Below, piece by piece: positions 49,444 through 59,865 of a stretch of DNA of 64,000 bases (position 1 is its first letter; the number at the start of each line of letters is the position of its first letter). A program made the translations under genes and the position numbers. The stretch comes from Setophaga petechia (taxonomy: Eukaryota; Chordata; Aves; Passeriformes; Parulidae): contig JANCRA010000060.1 in the NCBI GenBank assembly GCA_024362935.1, forward strand, positions 2,887,501 through 2,951,500, written 5' to 3'. The notes below the pieces were generated by a model. The model made no database searches and was not told the DNA's origin. It saw nothing but the letters and a program-made list of their open reading frames with translations.

Positions 49444-51414
49444 TTAAAGTAATTGTCGGCGCTTGAGAAACAAAATGTTAGTCTTTTCTAAACGTCTTTT
49501 AACGAATAGCACCAATTTGTTTAATATGCAAGGCCCGAAGACTAGGGTTAGTAGGATTATAGTGACTGGGCCTATTAGGGTAGAAATCAGGGTAGTGAGC
49601 CATGGAGACTGGTTGAACCAGGATTCGAACCAGCCCTGCTTGTCTTCTCTGTCTCTCTGTCTCTGAGCCAGTCTGTTTCCGAGTTCTGCCATGGAGTCTC
49701 TGACGACTCCTGTGTGGTCCGCGTAGAAGCAGCATTCCTCTTTCAGAGCAGCGCACAGGCCTCCCTGCTGCATGAGCAGGAGGTCCAGTCCTCGCCTGTT
49801 CTGCAGGACCACTTCTGAAAGTGAGGAGACTGACTTCTACGGAAAGGATATGGATTTCTCGATCCTCTGCAGGTCCTCGTCAATCGTCATTTGCAGCTGG
49901 GACAGTCCTTGGTGCTGAGTCGCTAGGGCCGAGACACCCGTTGCTGTTCCAGCAGCTCCCAAGCCAAGCAGCATTGCTATAGTTATACCTGTTAATATTT
50001 CTCTTTTGTGGAGCCGGCTGGGTTCTTCGAAAAGGTGGTACACCTCTTCGTCCGAGTGGTACAGGACCCTAGGGACGATCAGAACTTGGACACAAAAATC
50101 GTTAGAGTCATTGAATTTGGCAAGGAACACACAGGGACTCACTCCAGATCTCTGGCAAACGCACATCCCAGATGCGGATGGGACCACCCACTTATTATTC
50201 TTCCTGTCGGGCTTGACTACTTTGGTGCAGACGTCACCTCTCCGCTTAGCTAGGGTTGCATTCCCAAAGCATCTGCCCCGACCTGTGACCTGACTCAGGG
50301 TAATTCCTTTTCGGGGTGTGTCCCACCTGCACTGGTGAGGGGCATTGGCTGTGGAATAACTAAAGGGGGTATCTAAAGTGACTCCTTCGTAAAAGGGGGG
50401 TTTAACATCATAACAAAGCCAACAGGAGTCAGTTAGGTTAGGGTTAGATTCGTTCAGGGATAGAAAGGTAGCATCTAACATACGAAGGATTGGGTCTGAA
50501 TCTGACCCAGCTGAGTGGCCTATCTGGAAGGCTTCCACGTCGCCGGTCGGGACATCAGTGTCCCTTGTGGGTAAGGCTTTGGGGTAGGTCATGTTTCTGG
50601 CTTTCTGTGTGCTTTTAACCACTTTGTTGGGTCCAACTGCTCGGGGTGCTGACAGCTGGAGCCTGGTAATTCGTACATTCACCCATTGTTTTGACCCTTG
50701 AAGGACCACTGTCCACGCTTTGCCCACGGCCCAGCTGGGGTGATTTGGCTGTAAAACTGTCATGTTGTAATGAGTGCATCTCCGAATTTTGGGGGTTTTA
50801 TGGCGGTTCCGATAGTAATTTCCCTGAAGGAAGACGGGTGTTTTGCAGCCTGCAGGTGCCCAGGTGAATTGTAGGAACTTGTCGGGCTCTTGTGGGTCCC
50901 ACCCAGGCCCTGACGGCCTGGCATCCGTAACTATTGTTTCGCAGCCCCAGTACCCACAATATCCCCACCCTGGGTGATTACAGTAACTCTTTCCTGGGTT
51001 TGAAGCTGGGCACCAGTAGGATAGGTACATGTGTGTGGCGTGTGGGGAATGGGGGTCTACCTTTGGTTGTCCTGGAAGCAAGTCGGTAACGCGAAGCACA
51101 AATGATGGGGTGTTCGGTGTGGTGATGTCTCCGAGCATCTTATCGTCCGTAAGATGTCGCATGACCCACCTGAATGGCTGATGGGGGTAGTGGACTGGGC
51201 TGGCTTGCCCCCTGGCGACAAGCCCCAGCAGCAATATCACACAGAAGCACTGTTGCTGCTTGGGTCTCACCCTTGGGGGTCTCTCAGGCGCTGTCTGGCG
51301 GCTTGGTGGTCTGTCACTTTCCTCTGGAAGGGGAGTGTACGCGTCCCGAGGGCGACCCACAAGCATGTCCTGTGAACAGAAACTCACAATTCTCATCAGT
51401 CTCGTCCTGCTCAC
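49444..51414 (-). pseudogene. env: inner provirus env, gamma-type, one in-frame stop
   Basis: Minus-strand frame of about 657 codons, interrupted only by TAG at 49837-49839. The start at 51414 overlaps the end of pol. A hydrophobic leader (CFCVILLLGLVARGQAS) precedes the surface subunit, which holds a CWLC (CXXC) motif. A furin-type site RLHKR ends at about residue 471 and is followed by a Gly/Ala-rich fusion peptide. After the stop, the same frame continues with the [10 protein letters not shown] region and CAALKEECC, the CX6CC motif, then a membrane anchor ([19 protein letters not shown]) and a basic tail. CXXC plus CX6CC marks gamma-type envelopes, here attached to class II-like gag-pol. 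The stop would give a product lacking the anchor. Confidence 0.88.
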
Positions 51415-52948
51415 TGTGGAGGTCAGGCTTGATGGACCTAAGAGGACACCACCTGATTTTGCCGTCCTTTTTGACAGCTGCGTACCCTCGCCCCGTGAGT
51501 ACCAATCTCCAGCCCTGTTCCCAACCCCCTAGTTCATTTTTGATCACAACCCGTGGGCCTTCCTCTAGTGCTTGAGTGGCCCAGTGTCTCTGTACTGGAC
51601 TGTTTGTTTCATCCCCCCTAGGGAATTGGTTTAACGCTAGCAGCGCAGTTGCTAGTATGCGTGCCTGGTCAGTCGTGGGAATGGCATTAGTGTAGCCTTC
51701 CATCTTTGCTAGTACTTCCAGCTTAGTTTTCAGGGTCTGGTTTGCTCTTTCGACGATGGCCTGTCCGGTACTGTTGTACGGGATGCCATGTACTAAAGTG
51801 ATGTTTCATTTCGAGACAAATGCTTGGACTGTCTTTGAGATGAAATTTGGACCGTTGTCTGTTTTGATTTGTTTCGGAACTCCAAGCCATGCCATGGCTG
51901 TCAGCCAATGTTGGATTGTCGCTTTGGAGTCGGTCTTGAGATGCTGTGTGGCCACAATCATGCCGCTGTACGTATCTACGGTAACTGCGAGCCACGCTCG
52001 GGGTTTCAACAGCTGGCATTGTGTAAAGTCTGTTTGCCATATCTCCGAGGCTTTGAGGCCTCTGGGGTTGACGCCACCTGACCACAGTGGTGACTTCTGG
52101 CAGTGGGGGCACGTGGCAACGACGTGCTTTGCGTCCGTGGTAGAAATCCCACACCTTTTCGCTAGCACTTTAGCTCCGATGTGAAGGGATTCGTGCAACT
52201 GACGAGCTTCTTTTAGGGTCCATATGCCTTTTGCGGCAGCGTCAGCCTTGTCGTTGCCAATTTGATAGAATCCTTTGATCAGGTCATGGCTGTTGACATG
52301 GATGACAGATATGGTGCCTTTCCGTGAGTAGAGTGCTTCCTCCAGCATCATTGCCGCTGTGGACACTGACACACCTGGTCTGGACATAGCTAGGCAGAGC
52401 TTAGCCACAAATATGGAATCAGTCACAATGTTAAGGTGTTCTTCTGGGAACAATCCACACGCTAGCACCACGGCTGCTGCTTCAAGCTGTTGGGCCGAAA
52501 GCGTGGGGTCAGTTGCCTTGATGCATTGCCACTGTTCTCCTGACTGCCATACTGCCGCTGCGGTGGAGGTCTGCAATGATGCATCCGTGAAGATGGTTGG
52601 TCCTGCCTGCGGTCGGTCGATTACCTTTGGTGGGAGGTCGATGTCGATGACCGTGAGCAGCCTGGTCCAAGGGGGTTTTTCTGCGTAGCGAGTCTCTCCT
52701 CCAAAGCCTGCAAGGGCCACGGCTAGATGCTCTGATATTGTTGTTGACTCTGCGGAGAGCTGTTTGCGGAAGGGCAGGTATATCTTGGAAGGTTCGATGC
52801 CCAGATGTCTTAGGGCGAGCTTCCTGCCTTTCATGATTAGGCTGCTGAGACACTCGACTCCCGGGGAAAAGGCACGTGACGGTTTCCCCAAGACTACCCA
52901 TAGTATCGGCTGGGCCTTGTCGGTGGGTCCTTGGGCTAAGGCTCCCAC
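51314..52948 (-). pseudogene. pol: inner provirus pol: RNase H and integrase
   Basis: Second half of pol in one frame. It holds RNase H with TIFTDASLQTST, then the integrase zinc motif (VVATCPHCQKS), then a core with TDNGPNF and GQAIVERAN. An in-frame TGA at 51806-51808 falls between these two core motifs. The frame is one base off from reverse transcriptase, so a frameshift lies in the A6G4 run near 52955-52965. The C-terminus runs to 51314 and overlaps the env start by about 100 bp, a usual retroviral arrangement. Confidence 0.85.
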
Positions 52949-52954
52949 TCAACC

Positions 52955-53963
52955 CCTTTTTTGTAAAGTGGACATACAGATCGACTGGTACACTTGGATC
53001 CCACCTGGTGAGTGTGCTCTCTGACATCTGGCGTTCGATGAAGCTGAGCGAACTTATCGCTTCCGGTGTCAGGGCTTTCTGCTCCCATGGGTTCTTTCCT
53101 TTCAAGAGCTCGTGTAGAGGGTCCATGACCTCGGGAGGAATCAGGACGATGTTGCGGAGCCACTGTAGGGACCCTACCAGCTGTTGCACGTCGTGGAGCA
53201 TCTTGACGTCTCGGTGGATCTTCATCTGGGGAGGGGTTATGTAGCAGCTTGTAATTCCCACTCCTAGGAAGGTTACACACGGTCCCTTTTTTATTTTGGC
53301 ACTCGCTACCTCAAAGCCATTTGTCTTTAAGGTCTCGGAGATGGTTGATACCAGCTGGTCTACTTGTTTTGTGGATGGTGCAGCGATCAGGATGTCATCC
53401 ATGTACTGCACAATGGTCGCAGTCGGATTACTCTCCCGGACAGGTGCTAGGGCTCGGTCCACTGTGATCTGGAAGATGGTTGGGGAGTCGACCATTCCTT
53501 GGGGAAGCATCCTCCACTGGAAGCGTAGGCTGGGCCGCTGACTGTTCGGAAAGACGATGGAAAAGACAAACCACTCCTTGTCGTCTTCGTGCAGGGGAAT
53601 AGAGAAAAAGCAGTCTTTGATGTCGAGCATTGCGCAGGGTTGTCCTCTCGGTATCATCGAGTTCATGGGCAGCGAAGTTTGTACGGGTCCCATAGGCTGG
53701 ATTCTCTTGTTCACTTCCCGCAAGTCGTGCAGGAGACGAAAGCCTTCACCAGACCGCTTGGGTATCACGAAAATCGGGGTGTTCCATGGGCTCGTTTAGG
53801 GTTCTATATGATTCTTCTGTAACTCACGGCTAACTAACTCAATGAGGGCAGTCATTCGAGGCGTTGATAAGGGCCACTGGCCGACCCACATGGGATCAGT
53901 TGATTTCCACGTCAGCTTGATGGATAACGGCGGGTATGCGGCAGTGGCCCTTAGAATAAATTT
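52955..53963 (-). pseudogene. pol: inner provirus pol: reverse transcriptase
   Basis: Reverse transcriptase frame on the minus strand with GFRLLHDLREVN, LDIKDCFFSIPL, LPQGMVDSP and the catalytic YMDDIL, all of the class II type. An in-frame TAA at 53796-53798 lies near the N-terminus just before TSPWNTP. Entry is through the frameshift site at 53957-53963. The downstream frame is lost at the A6G4 run near 52955. The other catalytic residues are intact. Confidence 0.88.
53957..53963 (-). promoter_or_regulatory. probable -1 ribosomal frameshift site (AAATTTA)
   Basis: The minus strand reads A AAT TTA in the phase of the protease C-terminal frame, followed after one codon by TAA (53951-53953). 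The -1 frame leads into reverse transcriptase. A-AAU-UUA is a classical retroviral slippery heptamer. I did not model a downstream pseudoknot. Confidence 0.75.
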
Positions 53964-54410
53964 GTCACCCTAACGTCCAGCAGGGCTAGTGCATCCCTCC
54001 CCAGCAGGGGTGGGCAATCCGACATGACATACGTAGTGAGGGCGATAGTTCTTCCTGCTCCTCTCTCGGAGCAGGAAGAGGGTTATTGCTACTGGATGGG
54101 TGCTTTTGCGGGCTCGGGACAGTCCTCCAACTCTGCCCACCATGGGGGCTTCTTCTAGCTTCCATGACAGAGGCCAGTGTATGTCTGGGATGACGGTGAC
54201 ATCTGACGCAGTGTCCACCCAAAAGGGAAGGCAGATGGCCGAGTCGTCAGAGCTGTTGTGGAGACGACACACTGCCCACACGATCAGGGGGTGCTTGCCC
54301 ACCTTCGCGGCGAAGGCCACCCATGGGTCACGTTCCCATGCTTTCATGCCCAAGGCCACCCAGGGGCCTTGCCCCCAGGGAGCTGTACTTGGTATTCCTG
54401 AGGTGTAGGT
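53964..54410 (-). pseudogene. pro: inner provirus protease, frameshifted
   Basis: The aspartic protease core LPFWVDTASDVTVI (DTA motif) is in the -1 frame relative to gag. The conserved tail LLGRDALALLDVRV is in another frame, so an indel lies near 54055-54070 at a GAGAGAGG run. With one indel removed, the layout would be gag, then -1 to pro, then -1 to pol, as in betaretroviruses. The pro frame overlaps the 3' end of gag by about 250 bp. I see no strong slippery heptamer for the gag-pro shift. Confidence 0.75.
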
Positions 54411-56503
54411 GGGCTGGGTTGAGCCATTGGCTGGGCGACAAAGTTGGTCATTTCTTGAGGGGGGGGTGGCAATGGGAGCCCTGTACCCCATTGGGGGTTG
54501 CTGTAGCTGGGCCGCTCCACGTTCCAGGTGGGAGGGGGCTGGGTGCGGCCCGGTTGCCCCCTCCCTCTCCCGTTTCCCTGAAGCCTGGATCTGCATTCCT
54601 TAGCTAGGTGCCCCTTCCTTCCACATGCCCAGCATGGTTCCCTAAATCTCCCCTGGCGTGGTGGGACAGTTGCTGGTGGGCGTCCTGACTGGGGACAGTT
54701 CACTGCCACGTGGCCTGCCTGGCCACACTTAGAGCGTGCCATACTGGTTATTGCAGTGTGCACTGCTGCTTGGATGGGAGCTAGATGCTCTTCTTTTGCC
54801 ACATGTCTGATCATGTTAGCTATATTTGACCCAGGTGGCAGTGATCTTAAAATGTCCTTGGTGGCTGAGTTGCATTGCTGGCGTAGGCAGTCAGCCAGTA
54901 CAGGACCCTTTGCCTCTGAGGGTAATGCAGAGGAGTCCAATGCTGCCTGAAGACGGTCCACAAACTGAGTGAAGCTTTCACTCTCACTCTGCTTTATAGT
55001 GGACCATGGCGATGCTTTGGCTACTACTTTGGAGGCAGCACGGATGGCTTCTCGGGCAGCACGAGTTGTTGTCATAACTTTGTGAGCCCGCAGGCCTTCA
55101 GCCTGTGCCTGAGGTGTTATCATAGTGGGATCTGTTCCCATTAGCCTCTGTAAGCTGGAGCCATGCAGAGGGTGTTCTGCCCCTGTTACCAAGGCTAGCT
55201 GTTTTGTACAATTGTCCTCCCATTCCTGTTTAAAAACAATCATCCCTGCCCCATCAAAGATAAGCCTGCAAGTCTGTTTTATATCAAAGGGTAGCATATC
55301 ATCAGCTCTAAACACGCTGTCAATGAGTGTGGAAACCATGGCAGAATTAATCCCCTTATCTGCAATCGCTTTAATAATTGCTTGCACATCTTTCGGATTT
55401 ACCGGAGAATAAGTCCTTTGGTTTCCGCCTGCCCCCCCCACACGAACAGGGAACACCAGTTTGGAAGCCGGGGCATATCCTGCACATGCTATCTTTATTT
55501 TTCGCCAGTCGGTGAGTGGAGTTCGATCTTTCTCTGATATGCCCTTAACCCATGCAGGAGCACTGTGGCTTGTGATCTTATATGCCACCGGTCTCTTTTT
55601 GTTAAAACCGGAATCCGTATCGGAATCCTCTGACCGGCATTCGCGTTCTTCCCAGCTCGAATCAGAGTCAGAGCCGAAAGTCGACTGGCTGGACACTCCC
55701 GGGCTGCTCTGCTTTTTCCTCGGGCTCCGACCCCGCCCCCTGCAGGGGTCGGGCCGTTCCCTCCCCCTGGGCTCCCTCCGCCTCCTGGGGGAAGTCCTTT
55801 CCTTATAAGGACCCAAGGTGAACAGAGCGCTCTGATTGGTCTTATGCTCCTTCTCGGGGGCCGCCCCTCCTCCCTGCTCGCCCGCGCCTACTCCATTCGG
55901 CAAGCCTTCTGCATTTCTGCCCCCCTGCTCCTGTTTCCGGTCCTGCCCGCATGCTCCGGCACCATTTTCAAACCCATAAGGTGGCGGTGGAGGTACCTCG
56001 GCGGCCTCGGAGACCGATGCTCCAGCCGCCCCCCATGCCTCCTCTGCTAACCCCTGCTAAAACACCCGCGCTTGCTCCCCCCCCTCTGATGGTGAGTCCA
56101 TTTTCTGAGGGGGGTCCGGCGCTCCCGCCTCCACGGGGGCTTCCGCGCTCCCGACCGGGCCAGGGTCCGCCGGGGTTTGCGTTGCCGCGCCCACGCCCAA
56201 CTACGGTGTAGCCAGCAAACAAGACTGCGCGGCTTTCCAAGTGTCCTGCTCTTGCTGAGCCTTCTGCAGTGCTCGGCAAAGTTTGCCCCAGGATTTCAGG
56301 GCCTTTCCCGAGCCTGAGGACATGGTATCCTCGGCCAGGGCCTTAGTGCATTTTTCCCAGATCTCTGGGTGTAATACTTCTACCGGGCTTTCTATAGCCC
56401 CAAGCTCAAGAAGTCTCGTAATTGCAAGACATAAATCCTTGTGCTTACATTCAATACCCCACTGAGTATGAATTTCAGTCACGACCTTAGTGATGGCTTC
56501 CAT
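54344..56503 (-). pseudogene. gag: inner provirus gag with two in-frame TAG codons
   Basis: One frame of about 720 codons, starting probably at the MEAITKVV Met (56503). It is interrupted only by TAG at 56201-56203 and 56057-56059. Matrix-like sequence is followed by a Pro-rich region with PPPPPY (a PPPY late-domain motif) near 55990, then capsid, then two zinc knuckles (CGQAGHVAVNC and CWACGRKGHLAKEC) near 54.6-54.75 kb, and a Pro-rich tail. Two knuckles fit class II or alpha/beta retroviruses rather than gammaretroviruses. Everything from 55903 to the stop at 54344 is open. Confidence 0.85.
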
Positions 56504-56603
56504 GATCCTCGCATGTCCTTGGAGGCGTCCCTCCGGCTGCATACGCCAGCTGTGCAGCCGCCGGTCCTGTGTCCAGGCGAACCCCGACTCCCGGCTGCTA
56601 AGC

Positions 56604-56624
56604 GATCCTGGGTTTTCGGCACCA
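56604..56624 (-). promoter_or_regulatory. primer-binding site, probably tRNA-Phe
   Basis: Two bases inside the 5' LTR the minus strand reads TGGTGCCGAAAACCCAGGAT. This matches the complement of the 3' end of vertebrate tRNA-Phe apart from one extra A and one substitution. Confidence 0.6.
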
Positions 56625-56626
56625 GT

Positions 56627-56915
56627 TGTTGTCTTTTAGGCGTGGCGACCTGGTTCTAAGTCCGGCACGGTGGCCCAGTGCTCGGGCACACTCGGTCCAT
56701 AAGCTCCTGACACCAATGTGGTGGACAGCAAATGGCGTTTATTCAAGGGTGTGGGGGGTTTTTATGGCTTGGGGTCGCCTGTGTCATTTCCTTCAGCTCA
56801 CGTCCGGCTGGGTGCAGCCAGGTAGGGGGTAGAGGTCAAACTGAAGGGTAGGGGGGATGTCCTGACTGACCGTTACAGCCCGAATTCTTCCGCACGCAGG
56901 TCCTAACTCACCACA
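56627..56915 (-). repeat. 5' LTR of the inner provirus
   Basis: 289 bp, the partner of 49036-49324. It carries AATAAA on the minus strand near 56739-56744. The six differences between the two copies are near the GCC/GTC edge, the AGTGT/C, the GGTG/GGCG and three in the CTCAC...GGCC part. Confidence 0.93.
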
Positions 56916-56921
56916 GTGGTG

Positions 56922-57970
56922 ATTATTTTGGTAGGCTGATGAGAAAGGAACACCCACTCAATAATCAAAAGTTGGTCCTTGAGTAAGGTGTCCCACTGAA
57001 ACAAAAGACCATGAAATTTGGGTGAGTTACCCAAGATGACAAACTGAAAAGGAAGGGCAGGGTCAGCACGGTGGGCTTGCCAGGTGGATAGAGCTTCAGC
57101 TACTCTCTGGATTACTACCTTGGCTTCTGGTGTGATGGTACATGGCAAGTCCAGACCATTGTTGCCTTGCAGGAGGTTGAAGAGAGGGGTGAGGTCTTCC
57201 TTTGTGATCCCCAACAGCAAACTAACCCAGTTAATGGAACCACAGGGTTGGTGTAGATCTCTCAGCGTCCTAGGATCATCCTTGATGTTGAGCTGTGGGG
57301 GTACGATGGTCTGCTTGGCAATGCAAAGACCAGGGTAGTTCCAGGGGCAGGTGCGCTGAACTTTGTCCGTTGTAATCTCAGATTCTGCCTCCTCGATGGT
57401 ACTTACGGTGTTTTGTAATACAGTTTCCAAATAAGTGTCAGTCTGGGTGCAAATTAAAATATCATCTTTATAATGGAAAATATTCACATCAGGAAACGTC
57501 TTTTGGGTTGGTGACAAAATCCAGGCAACATACATCTGGCACAGGGCAGGTGAGTTCTTCATGCCTTGGGGAAGGACTTGCCACTGGTATCTCTTCAGGG
57601 GTGTCTGCATATTTAATGATGGTACAGAAAAGGCAAATCTGGGATCACGTCTGGGAAGGAGTGGAATGGTAAAAAAGCAGTTCTTGATGTCAGTGACTGT
57701 GAATTGCCAGTCTCTGGGGAGCATGGAGGGCAAGGGAAGGCCAGGTTGCAGGGGACTCATGTCTCCTCCAGGACCTCGCTGATCTTACAGAGGTGCTCTA
57801 GGAGCCTCTACCTGTCTTTGCCTCATTTTTTAATAATAAAGACAGGGGTGTTCCAAGGGCTTGTAGAAGGTTTTATGTGGCCCTTGGATAACTGTTCCTC
57901 AATGAGGGACTTGAGCACCTTTAATTTTTGTTCAGGAAGGGGCCACTGATCCACCCACACCGGTTTGTCG
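56922..57970 (-). pseudogene. outer provirus reverse transcriptase
   Basis: Recognisable class II reverse transcriptase. [20 protein letters not shown] and [13 protein letters not shown] lie at 57.83-57.97 kb, followed by several stops near 57.76-57.83 kb. An open 286-codon stretch follows with DIKNCFFTIPLL, LPQGMKNSP and YKDDIL. The active-site motif has Lys where Met, Val, Leu or similar is expected. The inner provirus interrupts the frame at 56921; the other side resumes at 49029. Confidence 0.8.
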
Positions 57971-58089
57971 GTTTTCCAGGTGAGTGGTGGGGTGGCGTGC
58001 TCTATAGTGGCCCCAACTAGAAATCCTAAGATGGTTGTGGGATTTCTAGTCTAGGCCTCCATTGGGACAGTAGATCCCTGCCCCACAAT

Positions 58090-58663
58090 GTCATGTGGAC
58101 TTGTACCACAAATGGCCTTACTGCTAGGTTGCCACCTGTCCCTCAATGGTAATATGGTGTTTGCCCCTCAGAGAGGTGACAACTCTTCTGGTCCTGGAGA
58201 CTGTGCCACAAGGGGACAGCAGCTCCCAGTCGCTGGACCATCAGAGCAAGAAATGAGGATGACATCCACTCCCATGTCCACCGTACCTGAAAGAGATACT
58301 AATTTGTTTTTTTCAATTAATGTGGCATTTGATTTTTGGTTTGTCCTTCCCCAGCACCTGTGTCAGGTAAATGTCGTAATTGTCCATGTCCATAAAGTCC
58401 TGTCCGTTTAAGACATACATTTGTGCAAATGGGGTTCCTTTACTTAAAAGGAACAGAGGGTTGGTACATATAACAGAGACGGTGATCTCCTGTTCTGGAT
58501 CAACTAAAACAACCTCGGGGATTAAGTGGATGGAATCTGGAGTATGTTTGACATCTCCAGCTAATAAAACGTTTACTGATCCTTCCCTGGGTTCAAAGTG
58601 TCCTGCTGGAATATAGGCAATGGCATTGTCATCAAATTGAATGGAAAGTGTACTGGACAGCAC
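58090..58663 (-). pseudogene. outer provirus dUTPase-like domain and protease
   Basis: The frame 58313-58663 has a beta-rich stretch ending TNPLFLLSKGTPFAQMYVL, resembling the dUTPase-like part found before protease in betaretroviruses. It stops, and a neighbouring frame continues with LVSLSGTVDMGVDVILIS, the protease active-site region with Asp-Met-Gly in place of Asp-Thr/Ser-Gly. This would abolish normal catalysis. The dUTPase assignment is by resemblance only. Confidence 0.55.
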
Positions 58664-58666
58664 CCA

Positions 58667-59852
58667 TCAGGATTTAGTTGGTTGGTCTGTCAGAAGAACC
58701 AGAGCAGGCTCTGGAAATCGCGGTCCCTGAAATGCGCCTGCCAGATGTTGGTGCTCCTGGATGGTAAGGAGACTGGGGAGGAACAACCTGCCATTTCCTG
58801 TCATTGCATGGGGTTGTGTCTTGCTCTGGAAGCGATTTCCCGACAGATGCTGGTTCGACAGATGCTGGTAGCATCGATGACATACTCTGTTTGGCCCAGG
58901 GAAAGGGAATGGACACTGTGCCTGCACATGCCCCACTTGGCTGCAGTTGAAACATATGATGTTGTTTTGGGCGGCCATGGCTTCCACATACCCCTACTCA
59001 CATCCAGGGCAACTTCGTGCTCGATGCAGCTGAGCTTTGTACAGGCCTCCACCATCTGTGAGATGGTGGGCTCAGGTTCCAGGGGGAGTGCTCTAATAAT
59101 CTGTCACCCTGATTTTTTAAGATTTTCTAAGCCTTCTGACGTTTACATTCTTGTAGCAAACTTTCTCACACACTTTCTGTAAATAACTCACTGTTTTGCA
59201 TTCTTTTATGGAGAAGGAAAAAATTGATGGACTGTTGGTTTGTCCAGTGTCATTGGAGAGGTGGCACTTTCACCCTCCAATCCACTGTCACTTTTGGAAA
59301 ATTATAAATGTTGGAGTCAGTACATAAACTTTCCCTTTTTCTTCACCTTGAGAGCAGTGGTGTGCGCTTGTGTTGCTTCATGTCCTACAGTGACAATAAC
59401 CTTCTTACACTTGTTGTTGGCATTCACCGCTGCCAAATTTCTGAGCAGCTCCTCCCTGGGTTGTTGATCTGCTTCTCCAACGCATCCTTGAGGCTGTCAA
59501 TAAACTTAATAAAAGTTTCGTCAATGCCTTGGCAGATGTCAGAAAAGTTTTGTTGGGATAGGGAGCCATCAGGTGTTTGGAGCAGTGCAGTGCAAACAGC
59601 AGCTTTAATGTCCTCCAGAACAAGTATAGGGAGATCCCTGGCCTGGTCTTTGGGCTTATCAAAATCACCTTTTCTGCATAATTCCTCCAACATCAATGAG
59701 GCTTTCTGATCCTCAGCCTTATGCTTGGATAGTAAAGGCTTCAACTGCTTCCTCCACAAAGACTCCCAGAACAGCAGTTCCATGGTGGACAGCAGGAGTG
59801 ACATGACACCTTTGATATTATGTGGGGTGAGGATATGGCTCGAAAGAGTCAC
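58667..59852 (-). pseudogene. outer provirus gag: capsid and nucleocapsid
   Basis: The capsid frame 59424-59852 contains ICQGIDETFIKFIDSL, the major homology region of retroviral capsids. A frame change follows near 59.46 kb. The nucleocapsid at 58667-58987 has one good zinc knuckle CFNCSQVGHVQAQC and the start of a second (CHRC). Order and content fit class II gag. It is broken by at least two frame changes. Confidence 0.75.
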
Positions 59853-59865
59853 TTCAAGAATATTT

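Larger units (their letters stand above)
49036..56915 (-). mobile_element. inner provirus, 7.9 kb, nearly complete
   Basis: Minus-strand provirus inserted into pol of the outer element. Perfect 6-bp target copies GTGGTG lie at 49030-49035 and 56916-56921. Both LTRs are 289 bp and run TG...CA. They differ at 6 positions, all transitions, about 2.1 percent, so the insertion is fairly recent. Order is LTR, primer site, gag, pro, pol, env, polypurine tract, LTR. Disabling changes are two TAG in gag, a frameshift in pro, a TAA, a frameshift and a TGA in pol, and one TAG in env. Gag-pol is class II-like, env is gamma-type. Confidence 0.93.

Noticed and set aside
58295..58320. AAAAAAC slippery heptamer before the outer protease
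   Set aside because: It lies in the phase of the protease frame itself, and the upstream frame stops just before it, so it cannot serve as a shift site as it stands.
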